Assembly (NCBI GenBank): GCA_021796445.1
Contig: JAKACB010000003.1
Coordinates: forward strand, 1-53,937
Length of the DNA stretch: 53,937 nt
Reading direction: 5' to 3'
DNA from: Nanobdellota archaeon
GTDB taxonomy: Archaea; Nanoarchaeota; Nanoarchaeia; Parvarchaeales; Parvarchaeaceae
A program made the translations under genes and the position numbers. Below the pieces are notes generated by a model that made no database searches, was not told where the DNA came from, and saw only the letters and a program-made list of their open reading frames with translations. The stretch's first letter is position 1, and every line of letters starts with the position of its first letter. This document shows, piece after piece, positions 22,924 through 31,212 of the stretch.

Positions 22924-25623
22924 TTATTTCCAGTATTCTTTCGTTTCTATGTAATTTTTTTCTGCTTCGATTATTTTGTCTACAAGTTCATCTTCATTTT
23001 TGCTGTATGAAGATAAAATCCTGCTAGCGGTCTTTGCTCCTATTCCATAAGCTGAACTTACTACACATGCTTTTTTATCATAGCCTAAGTACAATGCGCC
23101 GTTCTGTTTAACGCTTTCAAATAGTAGCTTCTCTTCCTTGTTTAATTTCTTGTTTTTAAGCGCCTTCTTTAATACCTTTTCATAAATGTCCCTCTGTCTT
23201 ATTTTGTAGAATCCTATATACCTTGCTTTGCATTTGTGACATTTTATCCCATCGGTGTTTTTTACCAGCATGTGCCCTATCTTGTACCCGCAGTTCATGC
23301 ACTGCATGAATATCTCCGTGTTCTCTATCCTTTCAATAACCAGTTGCCTTAGTACCTTTCTTGCTTCTTCGGGCTTTATTATAGAACCGCCATAATTGCT
23401 TTCCAGTCCCTCATAAGTAAGCGGCGAGGCTTCACCTTTGTTTACAATAACCTCTATCTCCCCTTTATTTATTTTGTTAAGTACATCCTCTGCGGATTTT
23501 ACAGCTATCTTACTGGAAAAAATCTCTTTGAATGTTTCTTCTTCTGCTACACTATTATCATACATCTCTACAAGACTTCTTAGTCTCATCTTTGTAAAGT
23601 CTGCATATTTGTTTATAATCCCGAACCTTTTTGCTATATTAAGAAATCTATATTCATATAAGGAAGTTCTCTTTATGCTTTCTTTTATTCTTTTTTCAAT
23701 ATCATTTAAATTTATAAGTATGTCCTTTATTTTTTCTGGAGGGATGAACGTTTTTATCGTTATCCTGTAAGGGTCAACTTTGCTTACAACGCTTTCTCCG
23801 ATTATTTCTGTTATCTTAGACGTTATTGCCTTCGAAAGCGCTTCGTTTGTCATGCTTCCAAAGGTCGAATGGATTATTGCATAGTTCTCCACCTTTTCTA
23901 TAACTATTCTTTTTGAGTTTGGGATGATGAAATTCTCCTTCTGCTCTTTCAAAACTGAAAATTTGTTAGAGTACTTCTCTCTTAAATCTGCTGCTTCTTC
24001 AGCCACGAATCTATATACTGGCATTAGCTCCCCTTCCCATGCAGGTATTGCCCCTATACTACTGTTTGTTCTTACGACTTCAATCCTCTGATTTTCTATT
24101 TTTACTATTTTCCAGTTTTCCCCACGCATTATAAAATTGTTTCCTTCTTTTCCATTTTCGGCTACGAACTCTTCATCTAATACGCCTATTCTTTTGTTGA
24201 GTTGGTTATCTATTACAATGTAGTTTTTTCTGTCAGGAATTGATGAGATGTTATTTATGTAAAAAAGCAGGCCCTTTCTAGTTCTAATAAGCTGATCTCC
24301 ATAATATCTAATCATGTAATGTTTTATAAGAAAATCAATTACTTCTTCAAATTTCTCTTTTTTCAGTTCTTTGTAAGCGTAGCTCTTTTTTATTATCTGA
24401 AATATTTCGTCTTTTTTCTGCACTCCGTCTATAATCAAACCAACTATTTGATGTGCAAGTATATCTAGGCTTCCGATTGGTAGAGATATAACTTCAAGTT
24501 CTCCTTTTAATCTGCAATTGTCTATTGATTTACTCTCCAAATAATCATCTATATTTATAGTAACAAGCTTTCCTTTTGCTATTCCCATCTGATTGTGGTT
24601 TGATCTGCCTACTCTCTGTATAAGTTTCACTACCTGTCTTGGAGACATGTATTGTATTACCAAATCTACATTTCCTATGTCTATTCCAAGTTCCAAAGAA
24701 CTAGTAGCTATCATAATGTCTATTTCACCAACTTTGAATGCGTTTTCTATCTCTGTTCTAACCTCCTTTGAAAGCGAACTATGGTGCACCTCCATTTTTT
24801 TGTCTTTAAGGAATTTGCTTAATCTAGAGCCTAAAAGTTCAGCCGTCTCTCTAGTGTTTGTAAATATTATTGTTGATTTGGAATTTTTTATTTCATCACT
24901 TATATATCTTAATGAATTTGCAACAAGTTTGCTAACATTTTCTTTTGAAGCTACTTCCTCATCTTCATTGTTGAAACTAGGGTAAGCAACTTCAATATCA
25001 TACTTCTTGTCACCAGAAAATTCAACACTTTCTTCAGCCGACAGATATTCCTTTGTTTCTTTAAAATCTGCTATTGTTGCGCTTATGCCTACTACCTGAA
25101 AATTTGAAAGTCTACGAAGTCTTTCAAGGCCAACTGAGAATTGAGTTCCTCTCTTAGATTCCATCAAGCTTTGGACTTCATCTACAATTACATACTTTAG
25201 ATTTTTTAATTTTTCCACTAGCTTTTTGCTGAGCATCATTGACTGAACGGTTTCTGGCGTTGTTATAAGGCAATGTGGGGGCATTTGCGATTGATTTGCT
25301 CTTTCATATGCAGTTGTATCTCCATGTCTTATGTCGACTTCTATCCCCATTTTATTGCTTATTGTTATTATATTTTTGAATATGTCCCTGTTTAATGATT
25401 TCAATGGCGTTATGTAAAGAAGTTGTATACCTTCTGAGTCAGGATTTAATTTGTCAAGCAAAGGTAAAAACGCTGCAAGGGTTTTTCCATAACCTGTAGG
25501 CGCTCTAAATATAATGTTCCTTCCTTCCTTTATCTTTGGTATGACTATCTTTTGTATTTCTGTAAGGTCAGTGAATCCAACCTCTTTTAAGACCTTCTCT
25601 AATTTTGCTGATATACTTTCCAT
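22924..25623 (-). CDS. lhr2: Large SF2 helicase of the aLhr2 (Lhr-like) family
   Basis: ATP-dependent nucleic-acid helicase/annealing factor, 899 aa. RecA1 carries FRAPTGYGKTLAAFLPLL (motif I), TTPETVQSMM (Ib) and VDEVQ (motif II, usually DEVH), then GISATI (III); RecA2 has TRETAELLGS, SSLELGIDIGNVDLVIQY (V) and QRVGRSNH (VI). A winged-helix and beta-rich Lhr core follows. Near residue 772-793 a four-cysteine ribbon (CMNC ... CHKC) is typical of aLhr2, as is the closing region with SAYGIGAKTASRIL and AEKNYIETKEYW. Known of the family: archaeal Lhr proteins unwind RNA:DNA and DNA forks, with suggested roles in recombination and repair. It diverges from the cca gene. Confidence 0.92.
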   Translation of the reverse strand: MESISAKLEKVLKEVGFTDLTEIQKIVIPKIKEGRNIIFRAPTGYGKTLAAFLPLLDKLNPDSEGIQLLYITPLKSLNRDIFKNIITISNKMGIEVDIRHGDTTAYERANQSQMPPHCLITTPETVQSMMLSKKLVEKLKNLKYVIVDEVQSLMESKRGTQFSVGLERLRRLSNFQVVGISATIADFKETKEYLSAEESVEFSGDKKYDIEVAYPSFNNEDEEVASKENVSKLVANSLRYISDEIKNSKSTIIFTNTRETAELLGSRLSKFLKDKKMEVHHSSLSKEVRTEIENAFKVGEIDIMIATSSLELGIDIGNVDLVIQYMSPRQVVKLIQRVGRSNHNQMGIAKGKLVTINIDDYLESKSIDNCRLKGELEVISLPIGSLDILAHQIVGLIIDGVQKKDEIFQIIKKSYAYKELKKEKFEEVIDFLIKHYMIRYYGDQLIRTRKGLLFYINNISSIPDRKNYIVIDNQLNKRIGVLDEEFVAENGKEGNNFIMRGENWKIVKIENQRIEVVRTNSSIGAIPAWEGELMPVYRFVAEEAADLREKYSNKFSVLKEQKENFIIPNSKRIVIEKVENYAIIHSTFGSMTNEALSKAITSKITEIIGESVVSKVDPYRITIKTFIPPEKIKDILINLNDIEKRIKESIKRTSLYEYRFLNIAKRFGIINKYADFTKMRLRSLVEMYDNSVAEEETFKEIFSSKIAVKSAEDVLNKINKGEIEVIVNKGEASPLTYEGLESNYGGSIIKPEEARKVLRQLVIERIENTEIFMQCMNCGYKIGHMLVKNTDGIKCHKCKARYIGFYKIRQRDIYEKVLKKALKNKKLNKEEKLLFESVKQNGALYLGYDKKACVVSSAYGIGAKTASRILSSYSKNEDELVDKIIEAEKNYIETKEYWK

Positions 25624-25655
25624 CGTATGTTTTATTCTATGATAATTTTATGCGG

Positions 25656-25670
25656 TATATAATTTATTAA
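25656..25670. promoter_or_regulatory. TATA region between aLhr2 and cca
   Basis: TATATAATTTATTAA lies about 28 bases before the cca ATG in the 70-base divergent gap; another AT-rich stretch (TTTTATTCTATG) faces the helicase. Both genes probably start from this gap with very short leaders. Confidence 0.4.
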
Positions 25671-25693
25671 TACCTTTCAAATGATATATTGCT

Positions 25694-26890
25694 ATGGATA
25701 AGTTTAAAAAAGTACTTGATAAAGCATATTCTGTGTTTGTGCCTTCCGAAAAAGAGAAAGCCAAGCTCGATAAAACTGCAGAAGAGTTAATAACCTTATT
25801 AAATAAAAATGCAAGGAACACGGGAGTAGGCGTTGAGTTTAAATTTAGCGGTTCTTATGCAAAAGGAACATGGATAAAGAATGAAAGTGATATAGACCTA
25901 TTTGCAATTTTTAATTCAGAAGAGGAAATGAAAAGCTTGTCATCTTTAGTTCCCAAGAATTTCATTCCAACCTTTGGGACAAGGAAATATTTTAGGGGGC
26001 TATTTAATGGAATAGAAGTAGAAGTTGTCCCTGTCCTTCGCTTTTCCGATATAAACTCAGTAGAGAATTCTATAGATTTATCCGTTCTTCATGCAGACTA
26101 TATAAATTCTTCTTTGTCTAGTTCACAGAAAAAGGATGTTATAATATTAAAGGCCTTTTGTAAGGCTAATAACTGTTATGGTTCTGAGACATACATGCAC
26201 GGTTTTTCAGGTTATTCATTAGAGGTAATGACAAAAGAATTTGGGAGTTTCACTGCTTTGGTGGAAGCAGTTAATTCATGGAAACCACCTATCATAATTG
26301 GAAAAGCTTTGAATAAAAACAGTTCCCATATCTTTCTTTCCGATCCAACTAATACAAAAAGAAATATATGCGCTTCCGTGAGTGAAGAAAACCTATCAAG
26401 GTTTGTTTTTTCTATGAAGCGTTTCTATCTTTTTCCTTCGTTTGATTTTTTTATAAAGCAGAGTATTAAGAAAAGAGTGCTAAAAGAGGTTAAAGCACGC
26501 GGAACAAAATTATTTGTTTTTACCACAAAAATAATTCAGCCTAAAGACGTCTTTCTTTCAAGGTACATAAAGAACTTAGATAGGCTGGTAAAAGAACTTA
26601 AAGCAGAGGACATAGAGATATACTCCTTTGATGTAGATTTTAATGAAAAAAGTGCAAGTTTGTTCCTTCAAGTTAAAAATGTGCCTAAGACAAAAACTAA
26701 AAAAGTATACGGTCCTGAAGTCTTTTCCAAGGTGGAGATAGTTAAAAATTTTATTAATGTACATAAAAATGTGTTTATTGCAGGAAAATTCATCTGTTAT
26801 GATAAGATTTACAATGTTAAGGATTTCAATAAATTTATATTGCTTAAAATAAAAGAATATATGTCTCCAAAATCAATATCTGTTAATTGA
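25694..26890 (+). CDS. cca: CCA-adding tRNA nucleotidyltransferase, class I
   Basis: Adds the CCA end to tRNA 3' ends; needed here because none of the five tRNA genes in the window encodes CCA. The 398-aa product shows the class I archaeal head: FKFSGSYAKGTWIKNESDID, with the G-S motif and the D-I-D-L-F metal-binding aspartates near residues 65-69, followed by VEVVPVLRF with the third carboxylate region. The FCKANNCYGSETYMHGFSGY helix belongs to the neck. Slightly shorter than the common ~440 aa. tRNA-Asn starts one base after its stop. Confidence 0.95.
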   Translation: MDKFKKVLDKAYSVFVPSEKEKAKLDKTAEELITLLNKNARNTGVGVEFKFSGSYAKGTWIKNESDIDLFAIFNSEEEMKSLSSLVPKNFIPTFGTRKYFRGLFNGIEVEVVPVLRFSDINSVENSIDLSVLHADYINSSLSSSQKKDVIILKAFCKANNCYGSETYMHGFSGYSLEVMTKEFGSFTALVEAVNSWKPPIIIGKALNKNSSHIFLSDPTNTKRNICASVSEENLSRFVFSMKRFYLFPSFDFFIKQSIKKRVLKEVKARGTKLFVFTTKIIQPKDVFLSRYIKNLDRLVKELKAEDIEIYSFDVDFNEKSASLFLQVKNVPKTKTKKVYGPEVFSKVEIVKNFINVHKNVFIAGKFICYDKIYNVKDFNKFILLKIKEYMSPKSISVN

Positions 26891-26891
26891 T

Positions 26892-26963
26892 GCCCGAGTA
26901 GCTCAACGGCAGAGCACTTGGCTGTTAACCAAGGCGTTGCAGGTTCGAATCCTGCCCCGGGCG
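26892..26963 (+). tRNA. trnN: tRNA-Asn (GUU)
   Basis: A 72-base cloverleaf: D-stem GCTC/GAGC, anticodon stem CTTGG/CCAAG with loop CTGTTAA (anticodon GUU), T-stem GCAGG/CCTGC with loop TTCGAAT, discriminator G. No intron and no CCA. The acceptor GCCCGAG/CCCGGGC has one mismatch, A6 against C67. It directly follows cca and may be cotranscribed. Confidence 0.94.
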
Positions 26964-27009
26964 CTTTAGGGTAGTTTTACAGCGTTGAAAGTATTTAGAT
27001 ATTAGTACT

Positions 27010-27030
27010 ATATACTGACCTTCAGTATAT
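27010..27030. repeat. Perfect 9-bp inverted repeat
   Basis: ATATACTGA and TCAGTATAT are perfect complements separated by CCT, 47 bases after tRNA-Asn. It could be the end of the tRNA transcript, a remnant of a mobile-element end or an operator. Nothing else nearby decides between these. Confidence 0.5.
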
Positions 27031-27390
27031 GTAAAACTTCTAAATTTATCTCTGTTAGATCTAATAAACCCAAAATAGCATCCATTGCACTTTCTAAATT
27101 ACATAAGATAAGAGGAAAGGTTTACAGGTTAAGTAAAGATGAGGTACTTAAATCAAATGCAATTTATTTTTTGACAACTTCCGATTGGCTTTTAAAATCG
27201 GGCATATCCATAAATGATAAATAGAGCAAAAATGTTTTCATACAAAGTTGCAGAAGAATTGAAAAGCTACAATAAAATGATTTAGGCAACGCATTCAAGA
27301 AATTTCAGGAGAAATACAGTTCTGAAGTGAGATAGAATATACTTTTTAGCCGATTGTAAAAACTTAATTACTTTCTAGAGAGAATAAAGG

Positions 27391-27399
27391 ATAAATATC
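27391..27399 (+). promoter_or_regulatory. Putative TATA box of the surface operon
   Basis: ATAAATATC is centred about 25 bases before the ATG at 27420, the spacing of a leaderless archaeal start. It would drive the five-gene surface operon, whose genes are separated by at most 11 bases. Confidence 0.45.
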
Positions 27400-27419
27400 A
27401 ACATAACTTATAATCATTT

Positions 27420-29831
27420 ATGTTGACTAATAAGGCACAGATAGTTATAGGTATAGGGGTTATTATCCTATCTGCCGCCTTTCTCTTAGTAGGTGTTTAT
27501 TTTGCTAACTTACAAGGTCTTTTTTTTCAAAATGGCGCGAGGTCTCTGCAATTATTTGCCGATAACATAGCATTTTCAATAAATTCTTTGTATAGTGCGC
27601 CTTCCTCGATGGCAATAACCTTAACAGGAAATAACTCATTGTGCACATGGGATCCATCAATAGCAGCTTATACTTGTGCGGGAGGGTCTAAAATATATAA
27701 TTTATCCTATGCCAATGGCCCAACTTTAGATTCAGGTAAAAATATATTTAGTATTGCTCTTTGTTTTATGGTAGGCTATGGTTTTGGGGGGGTAGGCGGA
27801 AGCGAATCGGCTGCTGATCAAGCGGTAGGTGATGCTGCACAGATCACAAAAGAGGAAGCGGCAACAGAGGCAGAATCTGTATTACAAGAGCAAGCACAGC
27901 TTTCTAAATCAGTTTTAAGCGGTGAGCTAACTGGAGACTTAGAGGAGGAAGGAGTTGCACCCACAAGTAGTTTAGCAAGTCGCATAAAAAGCGCCATAAA
28001 ACAAGGCAAGATATACACTAATTTAAGGCATCCTTTAGTACAGGATTTGCCGGAAAATTCTCTTTTATTTAGTGCTCTTTCAACCATTCGTGATGCTTTG
28101 CCTAGTCTAAAGGTTTTAATACCGACTGCAGTTGCATCTCTTTCTGTTGCATTAGTTTCAGTGCCAATAATAGAATTATGGTTCGGAACTAGTGGCCGTA
28201 ATCTAAATACGTATGTTACTAAGGGAGTTTATATAAATGGCCAGCAGGTAGGCGCTTTGACTGGTCCTTCTGTTTCAATAAGCCAACAGATATCTGCAGC
28301 GTATCTTACACAGGAACCAATGCCATTTAAATATGCTGCAGCGGATTATGTCTTGCAGCAATACTCTCAATTACTATCAAGTGAACAGACCCTGAATTCA
28401 TTGCCACCAGGGCTCGGAAAGGATACTCTAACGCTTTTTGCTTCAAAACAGGTTGCTATAAAACAGAATATTTTATCAGAACTTTCTAATTCAGTGTCTA
28501 CAACAGCTTCCAATAACCCGTATGGGACACCAATTTCAGGAGTTTCTGCCCCGGGCGTTTTAAGTTCTAAAAATTCATTTATTGGCTCAGCAAATTTATC
28601 AGCAAATGGGAATGATCCATTACTTGCTATCCCCTTTTTCCTCGCACAGAATGCATTTCTTGTTTATGCTAGGACTGCTAGCTGCTTAAGTCTTCCGCCC
28701 CAGCCTTTAAACAGAAATACTTACGCCAGCTCTGCTGGAAGCGGTGCCTCAGCAGTAATCTCTCAACTTGGCGCGGTTACTACATTTTTGAATGTATATA
28801 CTAAGATTAACAGTATTCTACCATTAGGTACTTATTTTGTGGGGTATGGTGGAGAGATTTATCTTAATGGTCAATCAAGCGGAAGGCCTACACAAGTTAC
28901 TAGTCCTTTGATAACTGATATGAATGATATGTGTGAACTTGCGCAGACTGCGTCTGAACCAGGACAGAATTTAAGGACCGTTATACAGCCAAGTGGAAAT
29001 GGTTCTATCTCTTTTTCAATATCTCAGGGGCTTTACAATACTCTTTGCTCGCCAAACAACGCCTTATTTCCTAATACCTTGCAAACAGAGCTTAATAATC
29101 TTTTTAATTCAAAATCAACTACTAAAAACATAACACTTTTATTGCCACCAGGAGAGTCTTTGGCTATCTCAAATCAAAAAACAGATGTAAATTTATGTGT
29201 ATACAGAATGGTCATTGATTCCTTCGGCTCTCCTATCTTAGATGTAAATAGTTTTAATGTTCTTACATTTAATGTTACAGAATATGGCTCTCCTATCTCC
29301 TGTGTTAATATAACTAATCTTAGTAGCGGCAAGGTAAATATGGATTTGACACAAAATGAACTATCAAATTTAAACAACATGCCTGGAAGTAATGATTTTT
29401 ACATAAACAACTTCTCCTTAGTTGGTTTCTCGGTTCCAGTGTCAGATTTTCCAAATGCAGTAACTTCAAGCGATGCTTTCTTATCGGCTGGTAATTTTAT
29501 AAGTGGGGGCGGTGCACGAATTAAAAACTACGCAGGAATAGATTTTCCAGTTGCGTCTTTTGTTGAAAATCTCTTAGGAAAAACTGGTCCGAAGATTCAA
29601 ACAGGTATTTCAACTTCTTTGTTTAACTTTTTGGTTTATCCACTAAGCACGTTTTCATCCAATACAGACCTTTCTTACTATGAAACAGACTATTCAAACG
29701 TAACGCTTGAGTTTACAAAGACGCAGTTTAACGGTATAACAAATTATACTATAAGTAATGTTTACAATAATTTAGTTTTTGGTGTGTACCCTAATAATCC
29801 AAATTTATACGGAGGGACTTACTTTTCGTAA
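27420..29831 (+). CDS. Large pilin-like exported protein (803 aa)
   Basis: First gene of the surface operon; I recognise no named family. The N-terminus MLTNKAQIVIGIGVIILSAA has a short basic leader, K-A-Q and a hydrophobic helix (~7-28), like archaeal class III prepilin signals (usual form K-G-Q). The next part (ADNIAFSINSLYSAPSSMAI) resembles the helix-to-beta change of archaeal pilins. Residues ~110-185 are Ala/Glu/Gln-rich and helical; a second hydrophobic stretch lies at ~228-255. The long C-terminal region is Ser/Asn-rich with N-x-S/T sequons and few cysteines. Eleven bases separate it from the next gene. Likely extracellular, anchored or assembled through its N-terminal helix. Confidence 0.75.
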   Translation: MLTNKAQIVIGIGVIILSAAFLLVGVYFANLQGLFFQNGARSLQLFADNIAFSINSLYSAPSSMAITLTGNNSLCTWDPSIAAYTCAGGSKIYNLSYANGPTLDSGKNIFSIALCFMVGYGFGGVGGSESAADQAVGDAAQITKEEAATEAESVLQEQAQLSKSVLSGELTGDLEEEGVAPTSSLASRIKSAIKQGKIYTNLRHPLVQDLPENSLLFSALSTIRDALPSLKVLIPTAVASLSVALVSVPIIELWFGTSGRNLNTYVTKGVYINGQQVGALTGPSVSISQQISAAYLTQEPMPFKYAAADYVLQQYSQLLSSEQTLNSLPPGLGKDTLTLFASKQVAIKQNILSELSNSVSTTASNNPYGTPISGVSAPGVLSSKNSFIGSANLSANGNDPLLAIPFFLAQNAFLVYARTASCLSLPPQPLNRNTYASSAGSGASAVISQLGAVTTFLNVYTKINSILPLGTYFVGYGGEIYLNGQSSGRPTQVTSPLITDMNDMCELAQTASEPGQNLRTVIQPSGNGSISFSISQGLYNTLCSPNNALFPNTLQTELNNLFNSKSTTKNITLLLPPGESLAISNQKTDVNLCVYRMVIDSFGSPILDVNSFNVLTFNVTEYGSPISCVNITNLSSGKVNMDLTQNELSNLNNMPGSNDFYINNFSLVGFSVPVSDFPNAVTSSDAFLSAGNFISGGGARIKNYAGIDFPVASFVENLLGKTGPKIQTGISTSLFNFLVYPLSTFSSNTDLSYYETDYSNVTLEFTKTQFNGITNYTISNVYNNLVFGVYPNNPNLYGGTYFS

Positions 29832-29842
29832 GCTAAATAACC

Positions 29843-30649
29843 ATGGCATTAACTGAGATGATGGCTTTTTTGAATGCAGGCATATTAATAGTCGCGTTTG
29901 CTCTTCTTTTAGTTGTTTTGTCGTTCAGTGTTTCTCAAATTAATAGTACTAGCGTTTTTGCAAATTCAGAAGCCGTTGCAGCGGGGATAGGTACAAGACT
30001 GATAACTTCTCCGAATTGTTTTGCATATAAGAATACTGTCTCTTATTATAATTCAAGCCTCAATGCTTCGGGAGGGCCGTTATATTCTTCTTCATACACT
30101 GAACCTGGCGTGGTAAATATAAACAAATTTATCGAAAATTATTTCCTTTCATGCATGCAGTATATATATTTTGGTGGCGCGACAAATATTCCTGCTTTAC
30201 AGTCAGATATCGCTGCGGCAACTGGCGTTTCATTGACATTATATGATACACAAGATCCAACTGATCTTGGGCCAACAGGGGCGTTATACCTCTCCAATTA
30301 TAATCAATTTAATTTTGGGGGTAGTTTTCCACAAGTTGAAGCATCAATTCAATCATTTGCAAAGAAAGCAGAGTATGCTGCGATGGCAGCCAGCCTTGCT
30401 GTTAGCATTCCGATTATGATTGCTACGGGAGGTCTAATCCAATTCAATATAATACTTGCAATAGGCCAGCAATCTACTAGTGAAATAGCACCTCAATATG
30501 CTTTAGCGTCTATTTTCTATTCTGAAAATACATATACTGAAAGTTTCCCGGTAGAAATACAGTTTACTAATGGGCAGGGTCAGCCGACTTTCGAAAACAG
30601 CGGCGTGTTACAGGTTCAGGTTACTTATGGAATTCCACCTTACAGTTAG
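29843..30649 (+). CDS. Minor pilin-like protein (268 aa)
   Basis: Second gene of the surface operon. It opens with MALTEMMAFLNAGILIVAFA, a hydrophobic helix at ~8-31 without the K-G-Q of its neighbours, followed by NSEAVAAGIGTRLITSPNCF and later PGVVNINKFIENY. This order (hydrophobic helix, small-residue helix, L-x-S-P-x-C, then a G-V-x-N/D-x-x-K-F) resembles pseudopilin-like proteins that I associate with DPANN archaea, but I cannot name the family. A second hydrophobic segment lies at ~178-208. The 3' end overlaps the next gene by 23 bases. Confidence 0.7.
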   Translation: MALTEMMAFLNAGILIVAFALLLVVLSFSVSQINSTSVFANSEAVAAGIGTRLITSPNCFAYKNTVSYYNSSLNASGGPLYSSSYTEPGVVNINKFIENYFLSCMQYIYFGGATNIPALQSDIAAATGVSLTLYDTQDPTDLGPTGALYLSNYNQFNFGGSFPQVEASIQSFAKKAEYAAMAASLAVSIPIMIATGGLIQFNIILAIGQQSTSEIAPQYALASIFYSENTYTESFPVEIQFTNGQGQPTFENSGVLQVQVTYGIPPYS

Positions 30650-31211
30650 AATTGGGAGAAAAGGGCAGCTTACAATGCTAGACTTAGTTTTAGCTCCTTT
30701 AGCGGCGGTAGTTTTAGCTGTTCTGGCGTATAGTTTGCTTCAAGGAGCTACTGGAAATCTTTTAACAGCGGTAAGTCAGCAGCCCGTATCCCTGTCATGT
30801 AATTTTGCACTCGATACTCTGTATGGTACCTACTATGTTCATAATGCATTTGCGTTGTCTCAGCTTGCATTGTATAACCCAAGTCAGTATTCTTTGGCAA
30901 ATTCAAATAAGGAGCAGTCATTATCTACCAATTGCAGCGGTTCCTGTAATCCTAATTATAATTATATGCAATCTTACCTGTATAATTCTTCTTCGCTTTA
31001 CAGCGATTTTATAGGTTATTTTTCTGGTTTTTCTCTAAGCGATTTTCAAGTTTTAACTGGACAGGAAACGGCTACTCTAAATGCTCTTAATATGAAGGTA
31101 TTTTTAAACCAGATTCCTTCCGGAGTAACCGGCACTTCAGAATGTAGTTTACAGGTTTATAATCCTATGGATCCTTCTAAGCCTTATAGAATTTACGGGG
31201 TGGTAACTTAA
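30627..31211 (+). CDS. Minor pilin-like protein with RKGQ leader (194 aa)
   Basis: Third gene of the surface operon. The start MEFHLTVRIGRKGQLTMLDL gives a basic leader, K-G-Q and a hydrophobic helix (~16-37), a good class III signal. The open frame begins at 30570, but the first 19 codons lie inside the previous gene, and the ATG at 30627 gives the shorter, typical leader. The ectodomain is Ser/Asn/Tyr-rich and has a C-x-x-x-C pair (NCSGSC) that may form a disulfide. The next gene begins one base after its stop. Confidence 0.7.
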   Translation: MEFHLTVRIGRKGQLTMLDLVLAPLAAVVLAVLAYSLLQGATGNLLTAVSQQPVSLSCNFALDTLYGTYYVHNAFALSQLALYNPSQYSLANSNKEQSLSTNCSGSCNPNYNYMQSYLYNSSSLYSDFIGYFSGFSLSDFQVLTGQETATLNALNMKVFLNQIPSGVTGTSECSLQVYNPMDPSKPYRIYGVVT

Positions 31212-31212
31212 G

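Larger units (their letters stand above)
26964..27419. other. 456-base gap with possible gene remnants
   Basis: No intact gene is seen. A frame without stops runs from 27006 to the TAG at 27224 (about 72 codons, ending KSGISINDK) but has no ATG or GTG start. Further on, short frames MFSYKVAEELKSYNKMI (from ~27232) and AFKKFQEKYSSEVR in another frame look like pieces of one helical protein broken by a frameshift. The stretch may be a decayed accessory gene or insertion beside tRNA-Asn. A TATA-like ATAAATATC at 27391-27399 serves the next operon. Confidence 0.4.

Noticed and set aside
27006..27224. 72-codon open frame in the gap after tRNA-Asn
   Set aside because: No ATG or GTG start and no recognised family; noted only as a possible remnant, not as a gene.
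30570..30626. Upstream extension of the pilin-like gene at 30627
   Set aside because: The extra 19 codons lie inside the previous gene and would place the K-G-Q signal too far from the N-terminus for a prepilin leader.
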